Assembly (NCBI GenBank): GCA_032622095.1
Contig: CP136066.1
Location: 108,023,319 to 108,087,318, forward strand
Source of the DNA: Siphonodentalium dalli
Lineage: Eukaryota; Mollusca; Scaphopoda; Gadilida; Siphonodentaliidae
DNA: 64,000 nucleotides
Direction: 5' to 3'
This document shows, in pieces, positions 23,403 to 35,592 of this stretch. The first letter of the stretch is position 1. The number at the start of each line of letters is the position of its first letter. Both the position numbers and the translations under genes were made by a program. The notes under the pieces were generated by a model. That model was given only the letters and a program-made list of their open reading frames with translations, made no database searches and had not been told where the DNA came from.

Positions 23403-23465
23403 GTGTATATATATATATATATGTATATACATATATATCTATATGTCTGTGTATGTATATATTGT
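23403..23465. repeat. TA/GTAT microsatellite
   Basis: A low-complexity run of TATATATA and GTATATAC words about 90 bp before the internal complementary region of the DIRS-like element. Confidence 0.85.
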
Positions 23466-23556
23466 AGGTTATCAGGTCAATCCAGTTCTTTGATTCAGAT
23501 GCATAGCGGTGTTTTTGTTTCCTCGTGGCCTCCACCTGTTAGAAAATTCTATGCTT

Positions 23557-23655
23557 TACCATATAGTTCAGTGGGCAAGATACCTTTGACGGAGATACAA
23601 TATTTTCCTAAAAAAGTAAAATATATATCTCCTAGAAGTATCTTGCCCACTGAAC
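23557..23655 (-). repeat. Internal complementary region (circle-junction copy) of the DIRS-like element
   Basis: The first 43 bp (23557-23599) are an exact complement of the element's first 43 bp (18941-18983). The last 59 bp (23597-23655) are the complement of its last 60 bp (23863-23922) with one substitution and one missing C. The halves overlap on ACA. In DIRS-1 the corresponding region is thought to template completion of the element ends and to record the joined circular form. Confidence 0.9.
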
Positions 23656-23716
23656 GCTGAGCTCCCTCCCAGGGTTTCGCACCCACCCCGCTCACGAGGA
23701 ATGTCCTACTGGGGAT

Positions 23717-23881
23717 AAAAATATGGCGATTCCTTCACTACGTGTCAGAAATCACGTGATTACACGGGTCATGAACATGACAGAAGATATGTACCATAGA
23801 TTTCGTACGTTTTTTTCAACTCGGAGAGTTAACCCCTCCTACTTGGGATAATATACCATATAGTTCAGTGGGGCAAGATAC
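23717..23881 (-). repeat. Right inverted terminal repeat of the DIRS-like element
   Basis: Complement of 18957-19121. It is followed by the 41-bp right extension containing TACTTTTTTAGGAAAATATT, which reappears inverted in the internal complementary region. Confidence 0.9.
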
Positions 23882-24109
23882 TTCTAGCAGATATATATTT
23901 TACTTTTTTAGGAAAATATTGTGTCTATACATGGCTGTGGTTTTACTTCTTTCGAGTTCATGTTGATGTAAATCCATCATGATGGTGTTGAATACAAACA
24001 TATATCACCAGAAATGAAATGAAACTGTCATGAGATACAGCTAGGTGCGTGAATTCAAAGTGCGTGAGTTCAAAACTGAGCAAAAAATAGTACTGCACAA
24101 ATTTAAATA

Positions 24110-25238
24110 CAAGTAAGGTAGTAGATTTTCCTGCTATAAAAATAGAGGTTGTTATTATAATGAGAAGATAAATTTGTTCGTCCATGCCCAAGAATTTACC
24201 TGTACTTAGCACAAATTATATCGATCACATGAACCAACTCTGGATATAATAATCATTTGCACTGTTTTTCATAAAACAGTATTTTGACCATGTTAGCAGT
24301 CTACAGTGGTGTTGCTTTAAATATTTTGCATGGCATATAATCTCCAAATGGAAAAAGTTGTTAACTTAATGCAAGAACTATATAATTTGTTAATGAAATC
24401 CTGATTTTTCACTCATGACAAGTTGATAATGTAAAATGATAATATGCTTGCAGTCACTCATGAGATAATCTTGTTATTTTATCAGAAATCTTGCTATCTC
24501 TTATGTATCTCCATTTCAGTATGTTGAACAAATTTATTTCTATTTTTGTGTAATTAACACATTAATGTTATGGTCATTTGCATTGTCAATTTTATATTTG
24601 TGGTGCTTTTTCAAACTGTGATTTATTGTGGAGCTTTTAAAATTATTTGATTATTTAAAATATAACTTGTGTTTCTACTCAATTTATGAAGTTACAAGTT
24701 TGAAGACAAATTCTATAATTTGCATAACAGTAAAATTGTCTTAAAACCTTATGGTTATATCAGTACGTAATATATAATAGCTGCTCAATAATCAAAGCTT
24801 TTGGCCACTGGCCTTCCTCATTGATGATACAAAATAAACTTTCGGCTACATATTATAAAGATACTATGTGATGCCATTCCCCATTGTGTGACAATAGGCC
24901 TACTATGAGCAGATGTGATGCACCTCAATACATCATTTTAGTATAAAATATTTATATGAAATATTATTCTATTGTGATACATAAAACCCTGCTTTCAAAC
25001 TGGACTATTTCAGATTACATGCTACACTCAAGACAATTTCTGAGCCATAGTACAAACCAGTGCCAACATCTGATCCGTGACATAATGATGTAATATAATA
25101 AGCTACTGACTGGACTTGACCATCGCATATCAGTTTGAAGGCTGGGTTGGATGTGGTATATAATGCATATTGTTTCACAATTGAATATTATATAATTGTT
25201 ATGGTTATAACTTCATAAATTGAATCAATTAAGTTTTC
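24110..25238. other. Intergenic AT-rich DNA
   Basis: No exon, hairpin or repeat relative is recognised. Base composition is strongly AT. Confidence 0.45.
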
Positions 25239-25465
25239 TTAACCTTCATAACTGAAGCTTCCTGAAATTTTGCAAAAATCCTGCACCAATGCATTCTCTT
25301 ATATATGCAAGTCTCCCATAGGGAGCCTTGCACATATAAGAGAATATATTGCCCTAACAATATTTACCTTGAGGCACCCTATGGGAGACTCGCATATATA
25401 AGAGAATGCAATGGGACAGCATTATTAATGCTGCACCAGCGCATCTCCCATCATGAAAGGGTTAA
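25239..25465. mobile_element. piggyBac-like MITE with doubled hairpin (inverted relative of 10252-10517)
   Basis: Left end TTAACCTTCATAACTGAAGC, right end CACCAGCGCATCTCCCATC followed by ATGAAAGGGTTAA. Both match 10252-10517 when that copy is reversed. The core CTCTTATATATGCAAG palindrome occurs twice. Confidence 0.8.
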
Positions 25466-25786
25466 AATTTAATCCCATATTAGTTAAAAACTAACTGACT
25501 CAGAGAATGCGATGTTTGTCAGTTAGCTTTCAAATTACACTCCCTCGTGCACAACTTTCTGAACACTTCACGTTAATCAATTAACAATGAGTTGTGATTG
25601 CATTGACATTAAGGCCATCATGCTGTGAAAAATTATAACACTGGTTGTGAAAATTTAAACTGTCCTCAAATTGTGGCCTATCGTAGACTGAAGTGAAACA
25701 TCTAGCAATCACTTGGCACTGAAATAAATTCTTTCCTAAAAGACTCAAATTTTTAGTACCCGGTTGGGTGATCATATATAAATGGA

Positions 25787-26110
25787 TAATAATCTTGCTC
25801 AAAGTAGTTAATTTTTACAAATATTATATCCAAATTGACAACACACATCATCATTCTTATATATTAATTAAATGCAGTGACTCTTGGTGGCGAAATCGTT
25901 TTCGATAATTTATCACCGATAGTTGCGTCCCAAATCGAAAGATAAATATTTACAATTGCGTGTAGTTCAGACTGTTTTCTATGGAGTGTTACGGGTGATT
26001 TGATTGAGATTTTCGGGGATGTTATTAGGACGCTACATGCATACAGTTGAATAGCGCCTGAATTATAATTTATCCGTTTCACACACCCGAACTAGTCCAT
26101 AATATGTCTT
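25787..26110 (+). repeat. Dispersed repeat, about 320 bp, copy 1
   Basis: Ordered blocks TATATTAATTAAAT, TTATCACCGATAGTTGCGTC, TTTTCTATGGAGTG and CACCCGAACTAGTCCATAAT reappear in the same orientation at 46060-46375. A rearranged piece lies inside the DIRS-like element (about 22040-22135). The termini are not defined. Confidence 0.65.
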
Positions 26111-26119
26111 TAGTACTGA

Positions 26120-27145
26120 AGTAGGTGCCTTTTCAGTCTGGACATATAGCACAAAATATGGGATTTTTACCTCTGTTTCTATACAGATGTGAAGTAGTAG
26201 AGGTTAAACTTATTTTTTATGTGCCAGAACTATAGAAAGGATAGTAATACATTACAAATTCCAACTAATTGGTTTTAAATATTTGGAGGGCAGAATCTCA
26301 TAACTTACTAGTCATTGTGTGCATACCATGTAATTATGAAACTGTAATTAGCTCTCACATCCCACCAACCATGTTTCAACATTATCGTGGGTCCTGCCAA
26401 TTTAGCTCTGCTCTTGTACAGTCAGAGTGAACCCAGGCTATTGAACTCCTGCATATCCCATAGTTTGAAACATTATGATATCCTTCATGATGTGATTGGC
26501 TGACACTGAAATAATACTTTTTCAAAGTAATCCCTGGTATTTGTTACAATCTTAACGAACTCATAGCTGTTCAATAGTCTCGGTTCACATAAACTGCTGT
26601 TGGTGGTATAAACTGAAAGCTATTGAAAATATTAAATCAGATTTTTCTGACACAGGTGGTCAAGCTTAGTGTCTTCATTGATTTCCTTCTATAAACGTTT
26701 GTGGGCAAAGTACCATGGTTATTATTTTTTCTTTCTGCGGCTTCATCTAAAGTAGTTAGTTCTGTCAATTGATGTTTTTTATGAAATAAATCTTGATCAG
26801 TTAACATTCAAAATTATGTGATCAGATCTTAATTGATAAACTTGAAACAGAATTCATAGATGAATCTGTTAATTTCACCCTTTCTTTACTGAAAAATTTC
26901 TTTTCTATAAGCCTCACTGACACACCCCATGGACCCCCATACTATGCTGAGGTTTTAGATGAATGTTAGTTATCTGGTGGGATAGTGAGAATCAGTTTCA
27001 CGTTGCTGCATATTTTGTCTCTTATATGTGCCATATCAACATTCCAGATTGTATTTATTATGCTTACTTGTTATTTTATTTAATAAATACTATAAAAATG
27101 TTCATATAGTGTCTTAATAAATTAATATTATAAGTTATTATGGTG
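26120..27145. other. Intergenic DNA, nothing recognised
   Basis: No supported exon or repeat was found; it contains only short chance frames. Confidence 0.45.
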
Positions 27146-27147
27146 TA

Positions 27148-27254
27148 CAGTAACATGGTGCGACATTTTTGGCTTGGAGTTTATGTTCTACTTCAACTGA
27201 GTCACAAAGTAACAAGGTTGAGCATAGGCTCCAAGCCATAATATCACACCATGT
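27148..27254. repeat. Small foldback repeat
   Basis: AGTAACATGGTGCGACAT and TTGGCTTGGAG are mirrored about 60 bp later by CTCCAAGCCA and ACACCATGTTACT. Confidence 0.65.
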
Positions 27255-27279
27255 TACTTTCAATCAATCACAATAATAT

Positions 27280-27454
27280 ATAGTAATGCCTTAAATAATC
27301 GACTCCTTAACCACAGCAGAATTATGGGTAACTTTTCTGGATTTAGTGAGAGCTTTCCGGTGAATGGCAACAAGCCATATTTCCGACTAAATCCTGAAAA
27401 GTTACCCACAATTCTGCTGTGGTTAAGGAGTTGATTATTTAGGGCATTACACTA
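27280..27454. mobile_element. pogo-like MITE, left arm shortened
   Basis: Arms TATAGTAATGCCTTAAATAA and TTATTTAGGGCATTACACTA with the CACAGCAGAATTATGGGTAA core. Part of the left inner arm is deleted (GGATTTAGTGAGAGCTTT joins it directly to the other arm). Confidence 0.8.
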
Positions 27455-28219
27455 TGTTCCTCGACTCGAATCAAATATTTTTTACCCCCAAAGCCAAAGA
27501 AATAGTAATATAGGACCCTCTGATCGGATTGTTGTTGTTGGAATCTGTTGAGATGGGGACCCTCTTTACGGGTTGAGTACCTTTAATATGAAGTCTTTAT
27601 AACTGTCAACTCGCGACCTGATTTCCATTCTGTCCTAAGTGCATTTTTTGTGTTTCCGAGTAAATCGATTTTTAAATTTCCAAGTTCTGGCAATTGGTTG
27701 TTATTAGACTTATGGTGGATATCCTGGTATCTGCAGAGAAATCAGTATTCATTCTGCCAATAACCATCAACTTCGATAAGGAGATGCTCTTTCTTATATG
27801 ATATTTCGACCAGATTCGGGAGGTGGGGTGCGATTTTTTGCATTTAGCACAATATGGACTCAGTCTTAGTAGAATATTTTTCGTGGGACACTATGGAAAT
27901 GGAATTTTTTTCAGGACCGGTCTGTTCCAAGTGGTGATTATAAAAGAGATAATACGCACTTGGGACAACATGAAGAAATATACCCAATATCTCAATTTAC
28001 CGGATAACATGATAGAATTAGAGATTACAATGTGAGCAGAGTGTGATATGTGCGCTCTTTGGAACAGTTAGCCAGCACATCGACATAGAAACAAGTATTT
28101 TGAATTGGTATTGTATGGAAAGCAAACGACTCTTGATGATATATTGCATACGTAATGTTGATATGGCTTCATGGAATGTACTCTTCGTTAATGTTACATT
28201 GCGAATTTGACGCGTATAT

Positions 28220-31200
28220 GTCCAGGAGATATTGGTCGACATCTGAACCCCCCTCCCCAGTACTCAACTTCACCCCACTAATTTTCTTTCTTAATGTCTC
28301 CTCTAATTTGTTTCGGTTGTTAACAAGAAAAAAAAGTGGCCGCAGAGACTCCAGACAAGATGGCGTCCATCGTGGCGGCCATTTTGTTTATATGCATCAG
28401 GTCTCTTTGATCGCTGTTATAGTAAAGATGATATAAAAAGCGGTCTTGTTTTCCGCTCGATTCGTTATGCTAATATACAACCCTCATAAATTAGCCAGAA
28501 GTCCGACACCAGAATTCAATATGGCGGCCAAGATGGCCGCCGAAATGTGAATATATGCTATTTTTCTTACATTTTACCACCTTTCGTTTGTCTCTATGGG
28601 AAAATATTGGCATCTTGGCGTGAATTTATACATTTATCGTATAGAAGAGTCATTGACGAACACAATGGGATCATAATATACATTCATAGCGGGATAGTTT
28701 TGTCCAATAACACGTTTCCCAAATGCCGGTATAATAGGTCAAAGCCGAATCAACACTAATAACGCGATGTAATGTTTCGAATCAATAAAAGTTATTGCTA
28801 TCATAACAACACCCATGCATATATATGTGCAGGAGATACTCGAGCTATGATTCCTCTTATACCCGAGTTGTGGAATATTCATTCAAATCCAAGACGGCGG
28901 CCAAAATGGCCACCAGAAATAGAAAAATCGCTGATTTTAACATCAGTGAGCGTTATTGTCACGACAACTTCACACCTGTTAACTATTGTGAGTTGGGAAC
29001 ACTTAGGCGAAGTACTTTCATTATACCATATCCAAATAAAAGTTCCCCAGATCTAAAATGGCACCCACAATGGCGGAAAGATTTTGAAAAATCACCGAAA
29101 TTCCCTCATATTCACATCATTGGGCATTATTTTCGAGACAACTGCACACACGCGGACAGTTGATTTGGAAATACTGAGGTGAAGTAATTACCTTGCATCT
29201 CATACAATAAATTGTTTTCAAAATCAAAGATAGGGGCCAAAATGGAGACCGAAATTTGAAATCAAGCTCACATTCCTTAACTTTCTTACGATGGTCGTTA
29301 TTGTTATGCGAATTCTGCCCACAATTACATGTTCATATGGAACATTGATAGGAAGTATTCATTTGAGTTTGGCAAACTCTCACAGTCAAGATGGTGGCCA
29401 AACTGGCGGCCAGAAATTGAAAAGAAGTCGATATTATCACATACTAATTCCAACTTTTTGTCATTATATTGATACGTATGGTCGACACTGTACATACTTT
29501 TGGCCATTTATTAGTTTCAACATAAGTCGTAGCCTCTGGAAAGATGAAAACCCACAATTAATTATCACGATGTGGCATTTCAAAATCCATTGTCCACCAT
29601 AAGCGCCCATAATGACCGTTTAGGTGCGCCAAATAGCCATAGTATGGCCTCCAAAAATCAAATCAACAGTACCTGAGCTTATTCTGATGTGCCACATTCA
29701 GCATTATCTGCATGGACCAGTTTCCGTCTCTTCGTCAGATTAATCTATCTCTCTCACACCATCACAGTTTTCTACACTTCTTTTTAGAAAGGTCCCACTA
29801 ATCGGAATATTTCAAACAATACATATGCCGGTGCCCAGCTCACGTGTTTGTCTCGAAAGCTGGGAATTCTTATCCTTATTCTTGGCGATCTTCATTCGTG
29901 GTATAGCTTATGGTATAATTCAGATGCTACATATGGGATCTGAGCGTTATTTTGTGCGATAAACTAGAAAGGAATGTGGTCGATGCATATACTAGCTTTC
30001 AGAAGGACCTCGCTATCTGCGTATTTTCAGCTTTGGTGACCTAATGGGGATAACAACATATACACCTGGTGATCTTACCAAACAGCCACTTCTCAATATA
30101 TGGTTCATCAATTCACATACTCATCTAATGCACTGACGTACCCGGACAACTTATGTATATGGCTTCGAATGTTGAAAGCCAGACATTTGATGGATGTCTT
30201 TCCGCTAAGGCGACTAGAAGACCATAATGCATAACATACCCACACGTCTTGACCATGAACAAAAGAAAAATCTTGTTGCGTACAGCAATTGTCTCACCGA
30301 ACAAATTCAAGCAGATAATAACCATACGCACGGTGCTAGTTTGTGGGCATGTGTCATGATAGCGGAAATGAAATTGGACCATGACTGCACCGCCCTTCTT
30401 TGGGTATGTTTTAGATTCAGACATGATCTCATGTGTGGCTTTGCTTTCCTTGTATGCTAATATTGTTCCCATCCGTTTGGAAGCCGTTCACAATCAACTG
30501 GACCAGGAGTGTACCACTGGCTACTACTATATAAGACACACCCAGACTAGGGTATAGTCTTAAAGACGATGCCTTTCATAGTTGGTTGATATGTCATACA
30601 CACACTGGGTGGTGGTCGGTATGGTTCAAGAAAGTACAAATGCCACCAACACAAGGGTGAAATGTTCAACGCGAAGAACATCTAGAGGAATGTTACGTTG
30701 ATGATATCTTGCATTCAGTTCAACATACGTTGGGTAAACAAAGTGATATCTTGGCAACATCACCATTCCGACCATTTTACCATGGCCAATTTATTTCATT
30801 CCCACTATCATGGCATATGTCCACAAACTAACACCGCGAGTATTGTTCTTCTCTGCTGGGAGCTATTCGACGAGACGACTGCGGGACATCACACAGTTTC
30901 CTTGGGATCATGGTCAAGAATTGTGGGTAGTCGGTACATTATGGTCTTCTCCTCAGCAGATATACATCTGTCCAAGGGAATGAGACAGCTAGCAACCTTC
31001 GAAACAATGCCGAAGTTGTCCACATATGCCAATGCGTTCGCTAAGTATGTGAGTTGACGAACCATCTATTGAGAAGTGACTAGCTAATTGGTTCGCCAGG
31101 TGTACATGTCGTTATCCCCATGGGGTATGAGACACATACATAGAGATGACATTATGCAAGCTTGTATACTCATCGACCATATGCCTTTCTAGTTCAAGAT

Positions 31201-32777
31201 GACGCACAAATCCCATATTTAGCATATTTAAAATCGTAAGCTAGACACCGGAGAATGAATTGTTTGAAACGTTATGATTAGAGGGACCCTTCTCCCAGGA
31301 GGTGTTGAATACTTTGTCTATGTGAGCGACCCAGATTTACCAGACAAAGAAATGGAAGCTGGTCCAGATAATTATGGACGTGATGTGGCAAATCAGAATC
31401 TGTTATCAGGTAATTGTTCCAATATTACTATTCGGCGCACTTACGGTTACGGCCATTATCGGTGCTATAAAGTGGAGAATGGATTTTGAAATGCCACATC
31501 GCGATATTAATGGTGGGTTTTCGACTTTCCAGAAGGATACGAGCCATTTTATGCATTTTGATACATATTAAGTTAAACTAATAGATTGTTTATGTACAGT
31601 TTCGTCCACACATATTGATATTATGACAAAAAGTTGAAATTAGTATGTGAAAATATTGATTTCTTTTCAATTTCTGGCCGCCAATTTAGCCGCCATCTTG
31701 ACTGAGTATCAATTGCCAAACTCAAATGAATACCTCGTATCAATATTCCATTTCAACATGTAATGGAGGGTAGAAATCGCGAAACATTAACGCCCATCGT
31801 AAGAAAGTATAGGAAATTAAGGAATGTAGGAGTGTTTTAAAATTTCGGTGGCCATTTTGGCCGCCATGTTCCCCGATTTGGATTTTTTTTTTCTTGTACC
31901 TCAGTATTTCCAACTCAACTGTAAGCATGGATGGAGTTGTCTCGGCAATAGTATCCAATGATGTGAATATGAGGGCATTTCGGTGCCATTGTGGCGCCAT
32001 TTTGGAAACTTTTATTTGGATATGGTAAAATGACAGTTCTTCGTCTAAGTGTTCCCAATTCACAATAATAAGCAGGTGTGGAGTTGTCGTGACAATAACG
32101 CTCACCGATGATAAAATCAGCAATTTTTCTATTTTGGCCGCCATCTTGGATTTGGGTGAATATTCCTCAACTCAGGTATAAGAGGAATCATAGCTCGAGT
32201 ATCTCCTGCACATATATGCATGGGTGTTATGATAGCAAAAAATTTCATTGATTCGAAACATTACATCGCGTTATTAGCGTCGATTCGGCTTTGACCTATT
32301 ATCTCGGCATTTGGGAAAACGTGATATTTGACAAAAATATCCCACAATTAATATGTATTATGATCCCATTGTGTTCGTCAATGTATAAATTCACGCCAAG
32401 ATATTCCCATAGAGACAAACAAAAAGTGGTGAAATGTCAGAAAAATAGCATATTTTCACATTTCGGCGGCCATCTTGGCCGCCATATTAGATTATGGTGT
32501 CGGACTTTTGGCTAATTTGTAAGGGTTATATATTGGCATAACGAATCGAGCAAAAAACAAGACCGCATTAGATATAATCTTTACTATAACGGCGATCAAA
32601 GAGACCTGGTGCATATACAAAAAATGGATGCCATGATGGACGTCATCTTGTCTGGAGTCTCTGTGGCCACTTTTTGTTCTCGTTAACAACCAAAAAAAAA
32701 TTAGAGACATTAAGAAAAAAAAATAGTGGGGTGAAGTCGAGTCCTGGGGTGCAGAGGTCGACCATTATCTCCTCGAC
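28220..32777. mobile_element. Giant imperfect palindrome / TIR element, 4,558 bp
   Basis: The ends GTCCAGGAGATATTGGTCGA and GTCGACCATTATCTCCTCGAC are inverted. Pairing continues along arms of roughly 2.1 kb (about 28220-30385 with 30780-32777). Matched landmarks include TTGTCTCTATGGGAAAATAT against its complement near 32405, and AGTTTGGCAAACTCTCACAG against the region near 31715. Both arms are studded with ATGGCGGCC / CCATTTTGGCC motifs. The loop of about 0.4 kb and the arms hold only short broken frames, and the two longest are mirror copies of each other. No transposase is seen. A 679-bp relative is at 54787-55465. Confidence 0.8.
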
Positions 32778-33280
32778 TATGTGTGTTTCTTTTCGCGGGA
32801 AAAATTTCTCGGTTCGATCGCAACTTGAGTTCCAACCTGTTCGATGTGAGAGAATTTAGCAAAATATTTCAGTTCCATCCTGTAGTAAGTGACAGTTCGT
32901 AAAGCCGAACTGCACATAGAACAACATCGATCTGAATAATTATCTGTTGTGTCTGAAACTCAAGATAGAATTCATCTTTGTTTTTAAATGACAGGATATA
33001 ACTGGCTTTATAAGTATGTTTTATTTATAGGACATAATGGTTCTAAGAAATAGTGTTTTTATGCAGAACGGACAGAAAAGAATAGCTAATATCACCGCGA
33101 AAAAAACAGATACCCAGACGCGGAATTTGATGCCGATTCCAACGATACCCATACAGACGTTTCGTACCAGCATGTCACTTAGGACAGAATGGAAATCAGG
33201 TCGCGAACTGTGCTTGCTATTAAAGTAGCCCCTACCAAATAAATGTGGAAAGGGATAATATTTTTATTGCCTGAAGAAAA
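32778..33280. other. Intergenic DNA with one end of a 31-bp inverted repeat
   Basis: The segment near 33177-33207 (CACTTAGGACAGAATGGAAA, continuing into TCAGGTCGCGA) is the exact complement of 27611-27641, so a perfect 31-bp pair flanks the whole palindrome. No gene is recognised. Confidence 0.5.
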
Positions 33281-33289
33281 ATTTCAGGA

Positions 33290-33660
33290 GACTATAGGAA
33301 TGAGCGGCGTCCCCTCAGTTTGCAGAGGCATCTGCATGTCTGTTGTCCAGATTATAACTTAAATGTTTGACAGAATTTTATGAAACTTGGTATGTAACCT
33401 TCATATTAGAAAGTTCCGATCAAGTTCGAATTGGGTCCGAACATTTATGTCAGAGTTATGACCCTTTTCGACTTGGAATTTGCTGATTATTTTGTTGTCC
33501 GGATGATAACTCAAGTTATGACTATCCGATGGCTTTCAAATATAGTATGTGGATTAACATGAAATTTGAAAAAACAGGTCAAGTTCGAATTTGGGTTCGG
33601 TCCGACAGATATTAGTCCCCCGAAAATTTTTGGATAACTATTATAATCCGCATGTCCGTC
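33290..33660 (+). repeat. Dispersed repeat, relative of 7760-8600
   Basis: It carries TTATGACCCTTTTCGACTTG and CAAGTTCGAATTTGGGTTCG blocks, followed by a CCGTCCGTGCATCCGTCC stretch near 33655. Confidence 0.6.
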
Positions 33661-34265
33661 CGTGCATCCGTCCTTCTATCCATTCTAAACTGAAATTGTT
33701 TTTCTTCGGACAGAACTCCGGATCCATGAGGCGCATGATGAAACAAGCTTCACCCAAATGTTAACAGTTTGACGAACAAAACTCCAGTGACGAAATGCTC
33801 AATGAAGTGGGAAAATAAGCTTCCACATTTCAATTTTGTGTGTTTTCAGCTCCAAGACGAGTGTATGATACATTTAGACAATGCTGTCAACCTTCCATTG
33901 ATATAGATTAGGAAACTAAATCTACATTTACTGCATTTAAGTAGGAAAACATTGACAATTGCATGTGACAATCCACGCTGTCGGAGTAAACCCCCAAGCG
34001 GGCAAGATTTTTGCTCGCCTCTTGAGTTTACTCCTACTAGCATCATGTTTTAGTTTATCGATGTATGGCATGTTTGGAAAGATGTCTTTATTCGAGTTCC
34101 AGGATAGGGATTTGGGGCATTTTAGTATCAAAACACGTTACGGGTAGAGTACGTGTCCCATAGACTGCTCCAAGTTTTCAAACAAAAATTCTCAAGAAGT
34201 ATGCAGTGAGAAAGATTTGCTGAATGAAACTTGCCACGAATGTGCTCAAATAAAGATTGCTTCCT

Positions 34266-34314
34266 CCCCCCCCCCCCCCCCTCCCCCCCCCCTCCCCCCC
34301 CCCCCCCCCCCCCC
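34266..34314. repeat. C tract, 49 bp with two T interruptions
   Basis: Two single T bases split an otherwise pure C tract. It marks the border between repeat-rich DNA and the quieter 34.4-42.8 kb region. Confidence 0.95.
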
Positions 34315-34329
34315 GAATCTATGTTCTGT

Positions 34330-35376
34330 CATGTCCTGATGTCCCCCACAACAGGTACAAAATAAAGACAATGTGTAAATTAATTGCTTCCGTTTATTCC
34401 AAAATGCATTTTTGAACAAGTGGCCTCAAAAAAACGGTGCAAAAAGTAAACAAACGTACAAAAATATATTCTCAAAATGATACACAGTAACTAACATGAT
34501 ATGATGAATGATATATCAAGAAAGATGGAGTAACATGGGTGATAACTGGAGTTGTGCTGAATGTGATGTTTGTGAAGTTTAAAAGAGGTTATCTGAAGCT
34601 ATTTTTTTCATGCATGTAATGGTGGACACGCACAAATCCAGAGTATATGCAAGATATAGATACAACAAGACAAGTGTGTGAACTGTAAATGTTAAGGCAT
34701 AAGTTAGTGATGCGATAGTACAGAACTGTAGCTTCAAGTTGTACATCACAGGATGACAAACAAGCACAATATTTATTGTTGACAAGTTCACACCAATCGT
34801 TCCAGATATACTATACATCATAGTAGTGAAGAAATTGTCCGTTACATTTGTCAACATAATCGTTTTGTATTCTCCAAGGGTCAGATTTTTTTTCATTCAA
34901 CCTTGAAGTTTTGTTATACTATACTCCACTGACTCGGGTATTTTAGAGTATTTATGTAGGAACTTTTACATTGTCCTTGATGCAGCTTTTATGAAATATT
35001 TTCAAATATAGACAAAATCGTTGAGACTTTAAAGTTAGATATTTTTTTTAGCAGAGATACGATTTTATTAATTTAATATATTGTGTTAAACCACAACTAG
35101 ATGATGAAAGAGACTAATATGGGACTGGTAGTATATTATAGCATTCTGGAAATTGTTTTTACTAACATGTGAATAGTATTGTCAGAACTGTTTTCACATC
35201 GTCCATAGACTCCGCACGATGGCATGTACTGAATATGAATGTATTGATGAAAGGTACCATTTCTGAAAAATGTCTTAAAACCACAATGACCAGTCATCAA
35301 AATGTTTCATCTTCTTATAAACCATCTGGTCAGATATAGATATTGTAAGAAACAGATTTGAGATGATATATGTTCA
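34330..35376. other. Repeat-poor DNA downstream of CPEB1
   Basis: No exon is recognised on either strand. Short frames such as 34579-34896 on the minus strand are hydrophobic but have no conserved motif or splice context. Confidence 0.4.
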
Positions 35377-35592
35377 TTATTGCCCTAAATAATAGACACC
35401 TTAACCACATCAGAATTATTGGTAATTTTTCAGGATTTAGTCAGAAATATGGTTTGTTGCCATTCATTGGAAAGCTCTCACTGAGAGCTTTCCGATGAAT
35501 GGCATGAAGCCATACATATTTCCCGACTAAATCCTGAAAAATTACCCATAATTCTGCTGTGGTTAAGGAGTCGATTATTTAGGGCATTAATG
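35377..35592. mobile_element. pogo-like MITE, diverged ends
   Basis: The arms around ATTGCCCTAAATAATAGACA are mirrored by TCGATTATTTAGGGCATTAA, with almost full-length inner pairing through AAGCTCTCACTGAGAGCTTT. The terminal CAGTA has decayed to CATTA. Confidence 0.8.

Larger units (their letters stand above)
18941..23922 (+). mobile_element. DIRS-type retrotransposon, non-autonomous or decayed, 4,982 bp
   Basis: The ends have the full layout of DIRS elements. Inverted terminal repeats of about 165 bp lie at 18957-19121 and 23717-23881. Outside them are unpaired extensions of 16 bp on the left and 41 bp on the right. An internal complementary region at 23557-23655 equals the complement of 18941-18983 joined to the complement of 23863-23922. 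The two halves share the triplet ACA (23597-23599), matching TGT at both element ends. DIRS elements are known to encode Gag, RT/RNase H, often a methyltransferase, and a tyrosine recombinase, and to insert without target duplication. I found none of those domains, only short broken frames, so this copy is probably mobilised in trans or dead. Orientation is inferred from the internal region lying near the right end. Confidence 0.85.

Noticed and set aside
30125-31057. Two related 115-119-residue frames as a possible duplicated gene
   Set aside because: They are on opposite strands because they lie in the two arms of the palindrome. There is no motif, no splice context and no better preservation of the frames than of the DNA around them.
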